Assembly: GCA_017419465.1 (NCBI GenBank)
Contig: JAFOLE010000089.1
Location: forward strand, 1 to 6,391
DNA length: 6,391 bases
Direction of reading: 5' to 3'
From: Solobacterium sp.
GTDB lineage: Bacteria > Bacillota_I > Bacilli_A > Erysipelotrichales > Erysipelotrichaceae
Shown here: in pieces, positions 1-6,353 of the stretch
How positions within the stretch are numbered: the first letter of the stretch is position 1
Layout: each line of letters begins with the position of its first letter
The notes under the pieces: model-generated
What the model was told of the DNA's origin: nothing
The model's input: the letters and a program-made list of their open reading frames with translations, nothing else
Database searches by the model: none
Made by a program: the position numbers and the translations under genes

Positions 1-224
1 AGTATGTAGACGAAAAACACTATGTGCAGGATGAGAAGTGGGGACCGGATACTCCGACGCTTCAGGCTGCAGGAAGCACACTGAACGGTATCCTGATTGA
101 AGGCTTCACAAAGATCATCATCGGCGAAAAACCGATCGACTACTTTGACGAAGTTGTCCAGCAGTGGAGAACTGCCGGCGGCGATAAGGCCACACAGGAA
201 ATCAACGAAACCTACGGCGGCTGA
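1..224 (+). CDS. Sugar ABC transporter extracellular solute-binding protein, C-terminal fragment (5' end outside window)
   Basis: This is the last ~73 codons of a gene that enters from the left edge; the reading frame is open from position 3 and ends at TGA 222-224. The GTG at 24 is an internal valine codon, not a start, because the frame continues upstream without interruption (YVDEKHYVQDEKWGPD). The tail, with an amphipathic helix (GFTKIIIGEKPIDYFDEVV), QQWRTAGGDK and a final NETYGG, is what I expect at the end of LplA-type family 1 binding proteins. These are lipoproteins anchored outside the membrane that capture oligosaccharides for a CUT1 importer. Two matching permease genes follow directly, which strongly supports the assignment. 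The lipobox and ligand-binding cleft are not in the window, so the ligand cannot be judged. Confidence 0.85.
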   Translation, partial: YVDEKHYVQDEKWGPDTPTLQAAGSTLNGILIEGFTKIIIGEKPIDYFDEVVQQWRTAGGDKATQEINETYGG

Positions 225-240
225 TCATTAAGTGATTTAC

Positions 241-275
241 ATACCGGCAGCGGAGCTTCCATACGCTGCCGGTAT
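241..275 (+). repeat. Perfect 12-bp intergenic stem-loop between binding-protein and permease genes
   Basis: ATACCGGCAGCG at 241-252 pairs perfectly with CGCTGCCGGTAT at 264-275 around an 11-nt loop. It begins 16 bases after the binding-protein stop and ends 28 bases before the permease start. No T-run follows it, so it is unlikely to be a full terminator. Hairpins at this position in binding-protein-dependent operons (malE-malF is the classic case) protect the upstream message from 3' decay, so that binding protein is made in excess over permease. I infer the same role here. It also argues against translation starting at GTG 232, which would run straight through the stem. Confidence 0.75.
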
Positions 276-303
276 CCGTCATCTTCTGAAGAAGGAGAAA
301 GAA

Positions 304-1203
304 ATGAAGAAAAAAAAGTTTAATATAAGCAGTTTGTGGCAATACTACCTGATGCTTGTGCCGGGAGTGATTCTGACCTTCATATTCAGTTATATTCCTC
401 TGTACGGTGTAATCATCGCGTTTGAAAAATACAACGTCGGTATGGGATTTGCCTCACCGTGGGTCGGACTGGAAAACTTCCGTTATCTGTTCGCCCAGCC
501 GACATTTACAAGAACGATCTGGAACACCTTGTACATCTCATTCTGGAAGCTTGCGCTCGGCATCGTTGTGCCGGTCACGATCGCGGTGCTTCTGAATGAA
601 ATGGCTTCGGACAAGCTCAAGCGGTTCTATCAGACCCTGATCTATATTCCGAACTTTCTGTCCTGGATCATCATGGCCGGTGTCCTGATGGATATTCTGA
701 GCAGCACCGGCGCGATCAACATGATCCTGATGAAACTGGGCTTTCCGGGTGTGGACTTCCTCGGAAACGCAAAGGTATTCCCTTGGACAATGATCATCAG
801 TGATGTATGGAAAGGCTTCGGTTACGGAACCATCGTCTATCTTGCGGCGCTGACCGGAATTGACCCGAGTCTCTATGAATCGGCGATGCTGGACGGCGCA
901 AACCGCTGGGAACAGATCAAAAACATCACTATCCCACTGTTAATGCCTACGGTTGTGCTGATGACCGTGCTGGCGCTCGGAAGTGTTCTGAACGCCGGCT
1001 TCGATCAGATCTACAACCTGTACAGCCCGGCGGTATGGGAAACGGCCGATATCATCGATACCTATGTCTACCGTCTCGGTATCCAGCAGGCGCAGTATTC
1101 CGTCGGTGCGGCGGTCGGTCTCTTCAAGTCCCTCGTATCCGCGATCATGGTAATCGTGTCCTACAGACTGGCCGACAAGCTTGCCGGCTACCGGATTCTG
1201 TAA
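304..1203 (+). CDS. Sugar ABC transporter permease, LplB/YteP-type (CUT1 family)
   Basis: This encodes an inner-membrane permease subunit of 299 residues, a usual length for the family. I place the start at ATG 304 because GGAG (294-297) sits six bases upstream and the protein then begins MKKKKF, a typical cytoplasmic N-terminus. A 24-codon extension back to GTG 232 would run through the intergenic hairpin and lacks a ribosome site. About six membrane helices are visible (roughly residues 14-40, 72-99, 109-133, 160-182, 209-235, 268-288). The cytoplasmic EAA loop that docks on the ATPase is at about 191-215 (ESAMLDGANRWEQI, then IPLLMP), with the conserved glycine at 198. It should pair with the second permease just downstream. 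No ATPase gene is present; relatives of this class usually borrow a shared MsmX/UgpC-type ATPase. Confidence 0.93.
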   Translation: MKKKKFNISSLWQYYLMLVPGVILTFIFSYIPLYGVIIAFEKYNVGMGFASPWVGLENFRYLFAQPTFTRTIWNTLYISFWKLALGIVVPVTIAVLLNEMASDKLKRFYQTLIYIPNFLSWIIMAGVLMDILSSTGAINMILMKLGFPGVDFLGNAKVFPWTMIISDVWKGFGYGTIVYLAALTGIDPSLYESAMLDGANRWEQIKNITIPLLMPTVVLMTVLALGSVLNAGFDQIYNLYSPAVWETADIIDTYVYRLGIQQAQYSVGAAVGLFKSLVSAIMVIVSYRLADKLAGYRIL

Positions 1204-1204
1204 T

Positions 1205-1210
1205 GGAGGT
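1205..1210 (+). promoter_or_regulatory. Ribosome binding site deciding the start of the second permease
   Basis: GGAGGT lies nine bases before ATG 1220 and directly after the stop of the first permease gene (TAA 1201-1203). It fixes the start at 1220 rather than at the in-frame ATG 1181, which lies inside the upstream gene and would add 13 residues with no family resemblance. Confidence 0.8.
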
Positions 1211-1219
1211 ACGGATCAT

Positions 1220-2098
1220 ATGAAAAAGAAACAGTTCTCACTGTATCAGCTGATCCTGATCATCGGACTCGGCATTATCTGTATTACATGCGTGCTTCCG
1301 TTTATTCACCTGCTTGCGGTATCCTTCTCCAGCAGCGCTGCGGTTGCGGCGGGCAGGGTAGGATTCTGGCCGGTGGAATTTACGGCCGCAAGCTATGAGT
1401 ATGTCATTACCGGCGGACGCTTCCTGCGTGCGATGGGTATTTCCATTGAGCGTGTCACTATCGGAACACTTCTCAATATCGTTCTGATGATTCTCACCGC
1501 ATACCCGCTTGCGCACAATGATCTCCCCGGCCGCGGCATTCTCTCAGGCTTCTTCGTTCTGACCATGCTTATAGGAGGCGGTATGATTCCGACCTACCTG
1601 CTTGTCTCAGGACTCGGACTCAAGGATACGATCTGGGCGCTCGTTCTGCCCGGCGCGCTTCCGGTCTACAATATGATCATTCTTATGAACTTCATCCGCG
1701 GACTTCCTCCTGCACTGGAGGAGGCGGCCTGGATCGACGGCGCGTCCCCGTTTCAGACTCTCATCTATGTTATCTTTCCGCTGCTCGGTCCGAGCCTTGC
1801 GACCGTCGGACTGTTCTCCATGGTCGGCCACTGGAACGACTGGTTTGCCGGAATGATCTACATGAGCGAACCGCTGAACTATCCGCTTCAGACATACCTT
1901 CAGACCCTGCTCGTTGATTTTGAAAAACTCCTGCAGTCGGATACCACCGGCAACATCCAGGATATTCTTTCCAAGATGAATGCCCGTACCGGCCGTGCGG
2001 CGCAGCTGTTCCTCGGCGCGCTGCCGATCATGCTGGTATATCCGTTCCTGCAGCGGTACTTCACAACGGGTCTGACGCTCGGAAGCGTTAAAGAATAA
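1220..2098 (+). CDS. Sugar ABC transporter permease, LplC/YtcP-type (CUT1 family)
   Basis: This is the second integral-membrane subunit of the importer, 292 residues from ATG 1220. It begins MKKKQF, with the first helix at about residues 11-34. Further helices are near 78-98, 107-131, 140-160, 183-205 and 264-278. The EAA loop reads PALEEAAWIDGASPFQT (about 164-180), with glycine 174 and the following FPLL segment, and is a very good match to the family. Its last residues (QRYFTTGLTLGSVKE) are the characteristic C-terminus of LplC/YtcP permeases. Only 16 bases separate it from the first permease, so the two are surely co-transcribed and probably translationally linked. The imported sugar is inferred only from the alpha-galactosidase downstream. 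Confidence 0.94.
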   Translation: MKKKQFSLYQLILIIGLGIICITCVLPFIHLLAVSFSSSAAVAAGRVGFWPVEFTAASYEYVITGGRFLRAMGISIERVTIGTLLNIVLMILTAYPLAHNDLPGRGILSGFFVLTMLIGGGMIPTYLLVSGLGLKDTIWALVLPGALPVYNMIILMNFIRGLPPALEEAAWIDGASPFQTLIYVIFPLLGPSLATVGLFSMVGHWNDWFAGMIYMSEPLNYPLQTYLQTLLVDFEKLLQSDTTGNIQDILSKMNARTGRAAQLFLGALPIMLVYPFLQRYFTTGLTLGSVKE

Positions 2099-2106
2099 CC
2101 CCATTT

Positions 2107-2159
2107 ACCCATACTCCTGCCCTGCGGAGGACAGCGCCGCAGGGTTGGAAGATGGGTTT
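2107..2159 (+). terminator. Probable hairpin terminator or attenuator after the transporter genes
   Basis: An 8-bp perfect stem (CCCTGCGG 2120-2127 with CCGCAGGG 2137-2144, 9-nt loop) is extended outward, through small internal loops, by TCC/GGA (2115-2117 with 2147-2149) and ACCCAT/ATGGGT (2107-2112 with 2152-2157). TTTCTT follows at 2157-2162, a weak uridine tract. It starts nine bases after the permease stop, in the place expected for a terminator. The poor tract and the co-directional gene downstream suggest partial read-through rather than complete termination. Confidence 0.55.
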
Positions 2160-2207
2160 CTTAAACAGAGGCAGTCGCAGATACTGCAGGATTGATTCGG
2201 AGGAAAC

Positions 2208-2987
2208 ATGCGCTTTTCAGGAACACCCAGACCGGATTTTGATTACATGCAGGAAGAGAAACGGGCCACCGGACTGAAACGGGTCTGGGAGGTTTTGTCG
2301 CGGGATTATATCCGTCTGTATGCGGCAGGTATGCTCAATGTGCTGACCATGGTTCCCCTTGGCTTCCTGCTTGGATATGCGCAGGCGACCCACAGTATTC
2401 TGATTTCCATGCTTGGCGGAATACTCGGCGGAATGATCGCGGCGCCCTGTTTCTACGGGATGTGTGATTCCCTGATGCGGAGTCTTCGCAATGACTACAC
2501 CGGCTGGCGGGAACAGTATGGGACCTCGATCCGGGAAAACTGGAAAAGCACCCTGTTTCCGGGCGCCTTCTGGGGCATGATCTTCTCGCTTCAGTTTTTC
2601 ATCCTGATGCATCTGCATGTGCTGGACGGAGGAGTTCTGATCCTGGTATCGCTGTTTGTCAGTATTGCGGTATTCACCGGACTCTTCCTCTGGTTCATCT
2701 CCCAGCATGTCCTGATTCAGATCGGGTTTGCGGCGCTGTTTAAAAACAGCTTTCTGCTGTTCTTCCGGTTTTTTCCGAAGACTGTGGAAATTACAGCGGC
2801 GGCGCTGGTATATCTCGGACTGCTGTTAAGGATGTTTCCCAATTCGGTATTCCTTCTGATCTCGGCAGGCTTCTGGCTGCCGCTGCTCTGCATCTTCCTG
2901 ATTATCTATCCTTCACTGGATCAGATATTCAGTATTGAAACAACATTACAGAAACGGAAGAAATCTTCCGCACAGAATGAGGATTAA
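2208..2987 (+). CDS. DUF624 / YesL-like six-helix membrane protein
   Basis: This encodes a 259-residue integral membrane protein of unknown function. The start ATG 2208 follows GGAGG (2199-2203) with a rather short four-base spacing. About six hydrophobic helices can be drawn (roughly 33-56, 64-88, 117-137, 141-165, 192-208, 213-235), with a charged cytoplasmic N-terminus and a lysine-rich tail. Features that recall DUF624 are the hydrophilic segment RNDYTGWREQYGTSIRENWK (94-113) between helices 2 and 3, and ALFKNSFLLFFRFFPKT (176-192) before helix 5. DUF624 genes often sit beside LplABC/YtcP-type sugar transporters, as yesL does near yesOPQ in Bacillus subtilis. A transporter-accessory or assembly role is plausible but unproven. 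It is somewhat longer than the usual ~200-220 residues. Assignment is by pattern, not alignment. Confidence 0.68.
   Translation: MRFSGTPRPDFDYMQEEKRATGLKRVWEVLSRDYIRLYAAGMLNVLTMVPLGFLLGYAQATHSILISMLGGILGGMIAAPCFYGMCDSLMRSLRNDYTGWREQYGTSIRENWKSTLFPGAFWGMIFSLQFFILMHLHVLDGGVLILVSLFVSIAVFTGLFLWFISQHVLIQIGFAALFKNSFLLFFRFFPKTVEITAAALVYLGLLLRMFPNSVFLLISAGFWLPLLCIFLIIYPSLDQIFSIETTLQKRKKSSAQNED
2955..2970 (+). repeat. Small hairpin just upstream of the alpha-galactosidase start
   Basis: CGGAAG (2955-2960) and CTTCCG (2965-2970) form a perfect 6-bp stem around a 4-nt loop, inside the last codons of the DUF624-like gene and 21 bases before ATG 2992. It lies upstream of the GAGG ribosome site, so it would not cover it. 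It may hold the region open or may simply be coincidence. Confidence 0.4.
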
Positions 2988-2991
2988 TAAT

Positions 2992-5220
2992 ATGCCTGTT
3001 GTATTTGATGAACAAGCTTCGACAATTACCATCAACACAGAAAACACAAGCTATCAGATGAAGATCGGTCCGTGCAGTATTCTGATGCACACCTATTACG
3101 GACCGCGCATCGACTGCGATGCGGGTTATGCGGTGTCCTACCGGGACCGCGGCTTCTCCGTCAATCCGTATGACTCCATTGAAAACCGGCGGGTTTCCTC
3201 GGACACGATGCCGCTGGAATACCCGTGCGAGGGAAGCGGCGATCACCGTGCCCCGGCCTTCAGCCTGCGGCGGAAAAACGGTGCCGTCGGCTGTGATCTG
3301 CGCTATGTGAATCACAGTATTCATGCAGGAAAGTACAGTCTTCCCGGACTGCCCGCGGTATATGCGGAAGAGGAAGAGGCGGAAACGCTTCTGGTTACCC
3401 TGCAGGATCAGTCCGCGCACATCACGGTAACCCTGCAGTACGGCATTCTGCCGAAGCTGGATATTATTACCCGCGCCGCATGTGTTGTAAATGACGGAGA
3501 CGAAACGGTATTTCTCGACAATGCAGCGAGCGCAAATGTCGACATCATTGCCGGAAACTGGGAACTGATTCACTTTTACGGAAGACATGCGGGCGAGCGC
3601 AATACCGCAAGAACGGAAATCGGCCAGCGCGAGATTGTGATCGGAAGCCGCAGAGGAATGAGCAGCCATCATGAGAACCCGTTTGTGATCCTTGCGGAGA
3701 GCGATACGACGGAACTGCACGGCCAGTGCATCGGCATGTGCTTTGTCTACAGCGGATCCTTCGCATGCAATGTATCGAAGGACGCGTTCGGAACCGTTCG
3801 CTCGGTCATGGGCATTCAGCCGGAACACTTCGATTATCCGCTGGAACCGGGTGAATCCTTCCAGGCGCCGGAAGTGATCCTTGCCTACAGCGGAAGCGGT
3901 CTTGGTCATCTGAGCCATCTGTATCACAAGGTGATTTCCGATCATATCTGCCGCGGTCCGTGGAGAAATGCGCGCCGTCCGGTTCTCATCAACAACTGGG
4001 AAGCCACCACCATGAACTTTGACGGCGATCTGATCGTTTCCATCGCAAAGAAAGCAGCTGAACTCGGTGTTGAAATGCTTGTTCTGGATGACGGATGGTT
4101 CGGCGCACGCAATACGGACATGGCAGGTCTTGGCGACTGGGTGGTCAATGAGAAGAAGCTCGGCTGCACAATGGGCGAGCTTGCGGACAAGATCCGCGCC
4201 ATGGGCATGAAATTCGGTCTCTGGATCGAACCGGAAATGGTCAATGAAGACAGTGATCTGTTCCGGACGCATCCCGACTACGCGATGCGTATTCCGGGAA
4301 AAGATCCGGCGCTTGGAAGAAACCAGCTGGTGCTGGATTTCTCAAGAGAGGAAGTCGTGGACAATATCTTCGGACAGATTTCCAAAGTTCTCGATGAATG
4401 CAGAGCGGACTATGTGAAGATGGATATGAACCGTCCGATCGTGGATGTATATTCCGCCGTGGCGGAGTATCAGAGCCAGGGAAAGATTCTGTATAACTAC
4501 ATCAAAGGTGTCTACCGTTTTATGGATATGCTGCTGGAGCGCTATCCGGATCTTCTTCTGGAAGGCTGTTCCGGAGGCGGCGGACGCTTTGACGCAGGCA
4601 TGCTGTACTACTGTCCGCAGATCTGGTGCAGTGACAACACGGACGCGATTGACCGGATCCGCATTCAGTACGGCACCAGCTTCTGTTATCCGCTGAAGAC
4701 GATGGGCGCGCATGTTTCTGCCGTACCCAACGGCGATACCAAGCGCTGCACGCCGATCCATACCAGAGGGGTTGTCGCAATGGAAGGCACCTTCGGCTAT
4801 GAACTGGATCTGAATCTGATCTCCGAATCCGAGATGGAAGAGGTGAAGGAACAGATCGTAACGTTCAAGAAATACTGGGATCTTCTCCACAACGGAACGT
4901 ACTACCGTCTTACCGATGTGATGAAGAACCGCTCCGAAGCCGCATGGATGATGGTTTCGGAAGATCAGAAGGAAGCGCTCGTCAATATTGTGGTGCTTGA
5001 TACGACAGGCAACTGCCCGAACCGGTATATCCGGTGCGCGGGACTTGACCCGATGGCGCAGTATGAGGATGAAAAGGGAACGGTATACTCCGGCAATGTG
5101 CTGATGACGATCGGACTTCCGATGCCTCTGAAGTATGTGCCGAATACCCAGTGGCGGGAGTTCGCACGGGAATATGACGCCTTCCAGATTCATCTTGTAA
5201 AACGGACCGTCAGCGCATAA
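2992..5220 (+). CDS. Alpha-galactosidase, glycoside hydrolase family 36
   Basis: This enzyme releases terminal alpha-galactose from melibiose, raffinose-family sugars and similar glycosides by a retaining mechanism. The start is ATG 2992 (MPVVFDEQ), with GAGG at 2979-2982; the frame is open further upstream, but family members begin at about this point and 742 residues is the normal length. An N-terminal beta-sandwich domain covers about 1-325, a TIM barrel about 330-640 and a C-terminal beta domain about 645-742. Family motifs are NNWEATTMNF (334-343), VLDDGWFG (364-371), WIEPEM (411-416), RNQLVLDF (443-450), KMDMN with nucleophile Asp478, CSGGGGRFD (526-534) and SDNTDAIDR with acid/base Asp548. 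These two positions match the numbering I recall for Geobacillus stearothermophilus GH36 enzymes. There is no signal peptide, so it acts in the cytoplasm on imported sugar. It starts four bases after the previous stop, suggesting translational coupling. Confidence 0.97.
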   Translation: MPVVFDEQASTITINTENTSYQMKIGPCSILMHTYYGPRIDCDAGYAVSYRDRGFSVNPYDSIENRRVSSDTMPLEYPCEGSGDHRAPAFSLRRKNGAVGCDLRYVNHSIHAGKYSLPGLPAVYAEEEEAETLLVTLQDQSAHITVTLQYGILPKLDIITRAACVVNDGDETVFLDNAASANVDIIAGNWELIHFYGRHAGERNTARTEIGQREIVIGSRRGMSSHHENPFVILAESDTTELHGQCIGMCFVYSGSFACNVSKDAFGTVRSVMGIQPEHFDYPLEPGESFQAPEVILAYSGSGLGHLSHLYHKVISDHICRGPWRNARRPVLINNWEATTMNFDGDLIVSIAKKAAELGVEMLVLDDGWFGARNTDMAGLGDWVVNEKKLGCTMGELADKIRAMGMKFGLWIEPEMVNEDSDLFRTHPDYAMRIPGKDPALGRNQLVLDFSREEVVDNIFGQISKVLDECRADYVKMDMNRPIVDVYSAVAEYQSQGKILYNYIKGVYRFMDMLLERYPDLLLEGCSGGGGRFDAGMLYYCPQIWCSDNTDAIDRIRIQYGTSFCYPLKTMGAHVSAVPNGDTKRCTPIHTRGVVAMEGTFGYELDLNLISESEMEEVKEQIVTFKKYWDLLHNGTYYRLTDVMKNRSEAAWMMVSEDQKEALVNIVVLDTTGNCPNRYIRCAGLDPMAQYEDEKGTVYSGNVLMTIGLPMPLKYVPNTQWREFAREYDAFQIHLVKRTVSA

Positions 5221-5234
5221 CAACTGACATACAG

Positions 5235-5286
5235 CAGCGGTATCCCTTATTCTCTTCCTGTATGGAAAGAACGGGAGCCGCTGTTT
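5235..5286 (+). terminator. Possible imperfect hairpin terminator after the alpha-galactosidase gene
   Basis: CAGCGG (5235-5240) pairs with CCGCTG (5278-5283). The stem continues inward through TCCC/GGGA (5243-5246 with 5273-5276) and TTCC/GGAA (5255-5258 with 5264-5267), with bulges, to a small loop near 5259-5263. Only TTT follows directly (5284-5286), so any termination would be weak. It begins 14 bases after the alpha-galactosidase stop. Confidence 0.45.
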
Positions 5287-5301
5287 CCTGCTTTCAGGAA
5301 A
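5284..5301 (+). repeat. Perfect 7-bp inverted repeat in the leader of the orphan membrane-protein gene
   Basis: TTTCCTG (5284-5290) and CAGGAAA (5295-5301) pair perfectly around a CTTT loop. It abuts the preceding imperfect hairpin and ends 27 bases before ATG 5329. It could be the base of a terminator read through from upstream, an operator, or a leader structure; the sequence alone does not choose between these. Confidence 0.45.
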
Positions 5302-5328
5302 CGGACACTCGCAGAAAGGGCATACGAA

Positions 5329-6042
5329 ATGGCCAGTGAATATCTGAAATGGAAATACCGGAATGAACAGCCGGAAGAAAAACACGGTGATACCGGCCGG
5401 AACTGGAAGAACTGGTTTCATTATCACAAGTGGTTTCTGCTTGCCGGGGTGATTGTCCTGGGAATGCTGGGAAGTCTTTTTTCCGCGATGTTCGGGATCG
5501 GGAAAACAAAGCCTGATCTGGAAGTGGCGGCGGCTGTATCCGTCCTGCTTTCCGATGAGGACCTGCATTCCATGGAAGAACAGTTTGCGCATCTTGCCGG
5601 GGATTATAACCATGACGGAAAGACCGTTGTCAGAGTCCATTACTACCGGCTGAATGCGCCGGACCATACACCGGAAAACGATGATGAGGCGCGGATCTAT
5701 TATGCAAGTGAAATACAGCTTGCCGGAGATCTGGAGGAATGCGGCAGTTTTCTGTTTCTGATGGATGATCCCGACCGGTTTCAGAGGACCTTTCAGATTC
5801 TCTCCCTGCGGGACGGTTCTGAACCGGAAGAATATACGGATGCGTCCGGCTGTACGGTGCACCTTTCGGAAATCGAAGGGTTTGCGGAGATTCCCGCCGC
5901 AGAGAATCTGTATCTTGCACGCAGGCGGTTTCCGAAAACGCAGACCGTAAAACACCTGTCTGAATGCGAAACAATGTGGAAATCAATCACGGAACATGTG
6001 ATCCGGAAAGTCATGAAGACCTCAAGGGAGATCTCATCGTGA
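5329..6042 (+). CDS. Orphan single-pass membrane protein with EF-hand-like loop, function unknown
   Basis: The product has 237 residues; AAAGGG (5315-5320) lies eight bases before ATG 5329. The N-terminus (MASEYLKWKYRN, acidic stretch, then NWFHYHKWF at 28-36) is cytoplasmic, followed by one hydrophobic helix at about 36-56. The remaining ~180 residues should lie outside the membrane and are acidic. I recognise the LKWKYR...WxxYHKW start followed by one helix as a recurring architecture among uncharacterised Firmicutes proteins, with no known function. At residues 92-97, DYNHDG has the Asp-x-Asn-x-Asp-Gly spacing of an EF-hand or dockerin calcium loop. The last dozen residues (after about HVI, residue 225) may come from the adjoining GH1 remnant, since the gene's stop lies inside it. 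No link to sugar use is visible beyond its position. Confidence 0.8.
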   Translation: MASEYLKWKYRNEQPEEKHGDTGRNWKNWFHYHKWFLLAGVIVLGMLGSLFSAMFGIGKTKPDLEVAAAVSVLLSDEDLHSMEEQFAHLAGDYNHDGKTVVRVHYYRLNAPDHTPENDDEARIYYASEIQLAGDLEECGSFLFLMDDPDRFQRTFQILSLRDGSEPEEYTDASGCTVHLSEIEGFAEIPAAENLYLARRRFPKTQTVKHLSECETMWKSITEHVIRKVMKTSREISS

Positions 6043-6292
6043 CGGAAAACGGTGTTGCCGTATCGGATGATAAGAGACGCGTGGAGTTTATCCGCAGAGC
6101 CCTCTCAGGTGTTGAGAACTGCTCAATGACGGTATCCCGGTGAAGGGGTATTGTTACTGGAGCCTGATGGACAACTTCGAGTGGCAGAAGGGCTTCGGAA
6201 TGATGTTCGGTCTGATTGCGGTGGACCGCAGCACACAGGAGCGCAAACCGAAGGAAAGCCTGGCTTATCTTGGGAGTTTTGCGGCAGAATAA
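6036..6292 (+). pseudogene. C-terminal remnant of a GH1 beta-glucosidase / 6-phospho-beta-glucosidase-type gene, truncated and frameshifted
   Basis: In one frame 6036-6124 reads IVTENGVAVSDDKRRVEFIR and on to GVENC. This includes the GH1 nucleophile motif TENG (glutamate codon 6045-6047). The frame then closes at TGA 6141. In another frame 6125-6289 reads NDGIPVKGYCYWSLMDNFEW, then QKGFGMMFGLIAVDRSTQER and KPKESLAYLGSFAAE, ending at TAA 6290. That is the complete GH1 C-terminus with its WSLMDNFEW motif. One lost base near 6123-6125 (TGC-TC-AAT) explains the break. The N-terminal ~350 residues of a ~450-residue enzyme, including the acid/base NEP motif, are absent, because the upstream DNA is the orphan membrane-protein gene. 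The homology may begin slightly earlier, between about 6004 and 6036. It cannot be an active enzyme. Beta-glucosidase and phospho-beta-glucosidase types cannot be told apart here. Confidence 0.88.
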
Positions 6293-6303
6293 GCATTATG
6301 TAT

Positions 6304-6341
6304 GACATGCCCTGACATTCGGGGCATGTTTTTCGTTGTTT
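6304..6341 (+). terminator. Strong intrinsic terminator
   Basis: ACATGCCC (6305-6312) pairs perfectly with GGGCATGT (6322-6329), optionally extended by G-U pairs at both ends, and runs into TTTTT CGTTGTTT (6329-6341). It lies 12 bases after the GH1 remnant's stop, so it was presumably that gene's own terminator. It now would end any transcript coming through the orphan membrane-protein gene. Confidence 0.85.
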
Positions 6342-6353
6342 CCGCAAAAGCAA

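Noticed and set aside
232..303. 24-codon N-terminal extension of the first permease from GTG 232
   Set aside because: It has no ribosome site, it runs through a perfect 12-bp hairpin, and GGAG plus ATG 304 gives a normal permease N-terminus.
2171..2187. 5-bp inverted repeat (GCAGT / ACTGC) before the DUF624-like gene
   Set aside because: It is too short and has no supporting promoter context; arms of this length are expected by chance.
2935..2991. 19-codon N-terminal extension of the alpha-galactosidase, overlapping the DUF624-like gene
   Set aside because: Family members start at about MPVVFDEQ, which has GAGG at a nine-base spacing. The extension's composition is unlike the family and it contains the small hairpin.
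2929..4272. 447-codon open frame on the - strand
   Set aside because: It is entirely antisense to a GH36 gene with intact catalytic motifs, and its composition (many His, Arg, Ala, Val) is that of a complementary-strand artefact.
5224..5253. Possible promoter for the orphan membrane-protein gene (CTGACA, 18 bases, TATTCT)
   Set aside because: The -10 box is poor, the spacing is not ideal, and it overlaps the hairpin arm; too weak to list as a feature.
5295..5309. Catabolite-responsive (cre)-like sequence, CAGGAAACGGACACT
   Set aside because: It keeps the AAxCG core and the right-hand C but lacks the left-hand TG pairing expected of a CcpA site, and one half is explained by the inverted repeat. 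A chance match is likely.
4342..5955. 537-codon open frame on the - strand
   Set aside because: It lies opposite the alpha-galactosidase and the orphan membrane-protein gene, crosses two intergenic hairpins, and its translation is a low-complexity, Arg/His/Phe-rich product without domain features. It is a shadow of codon bias on the + strand.
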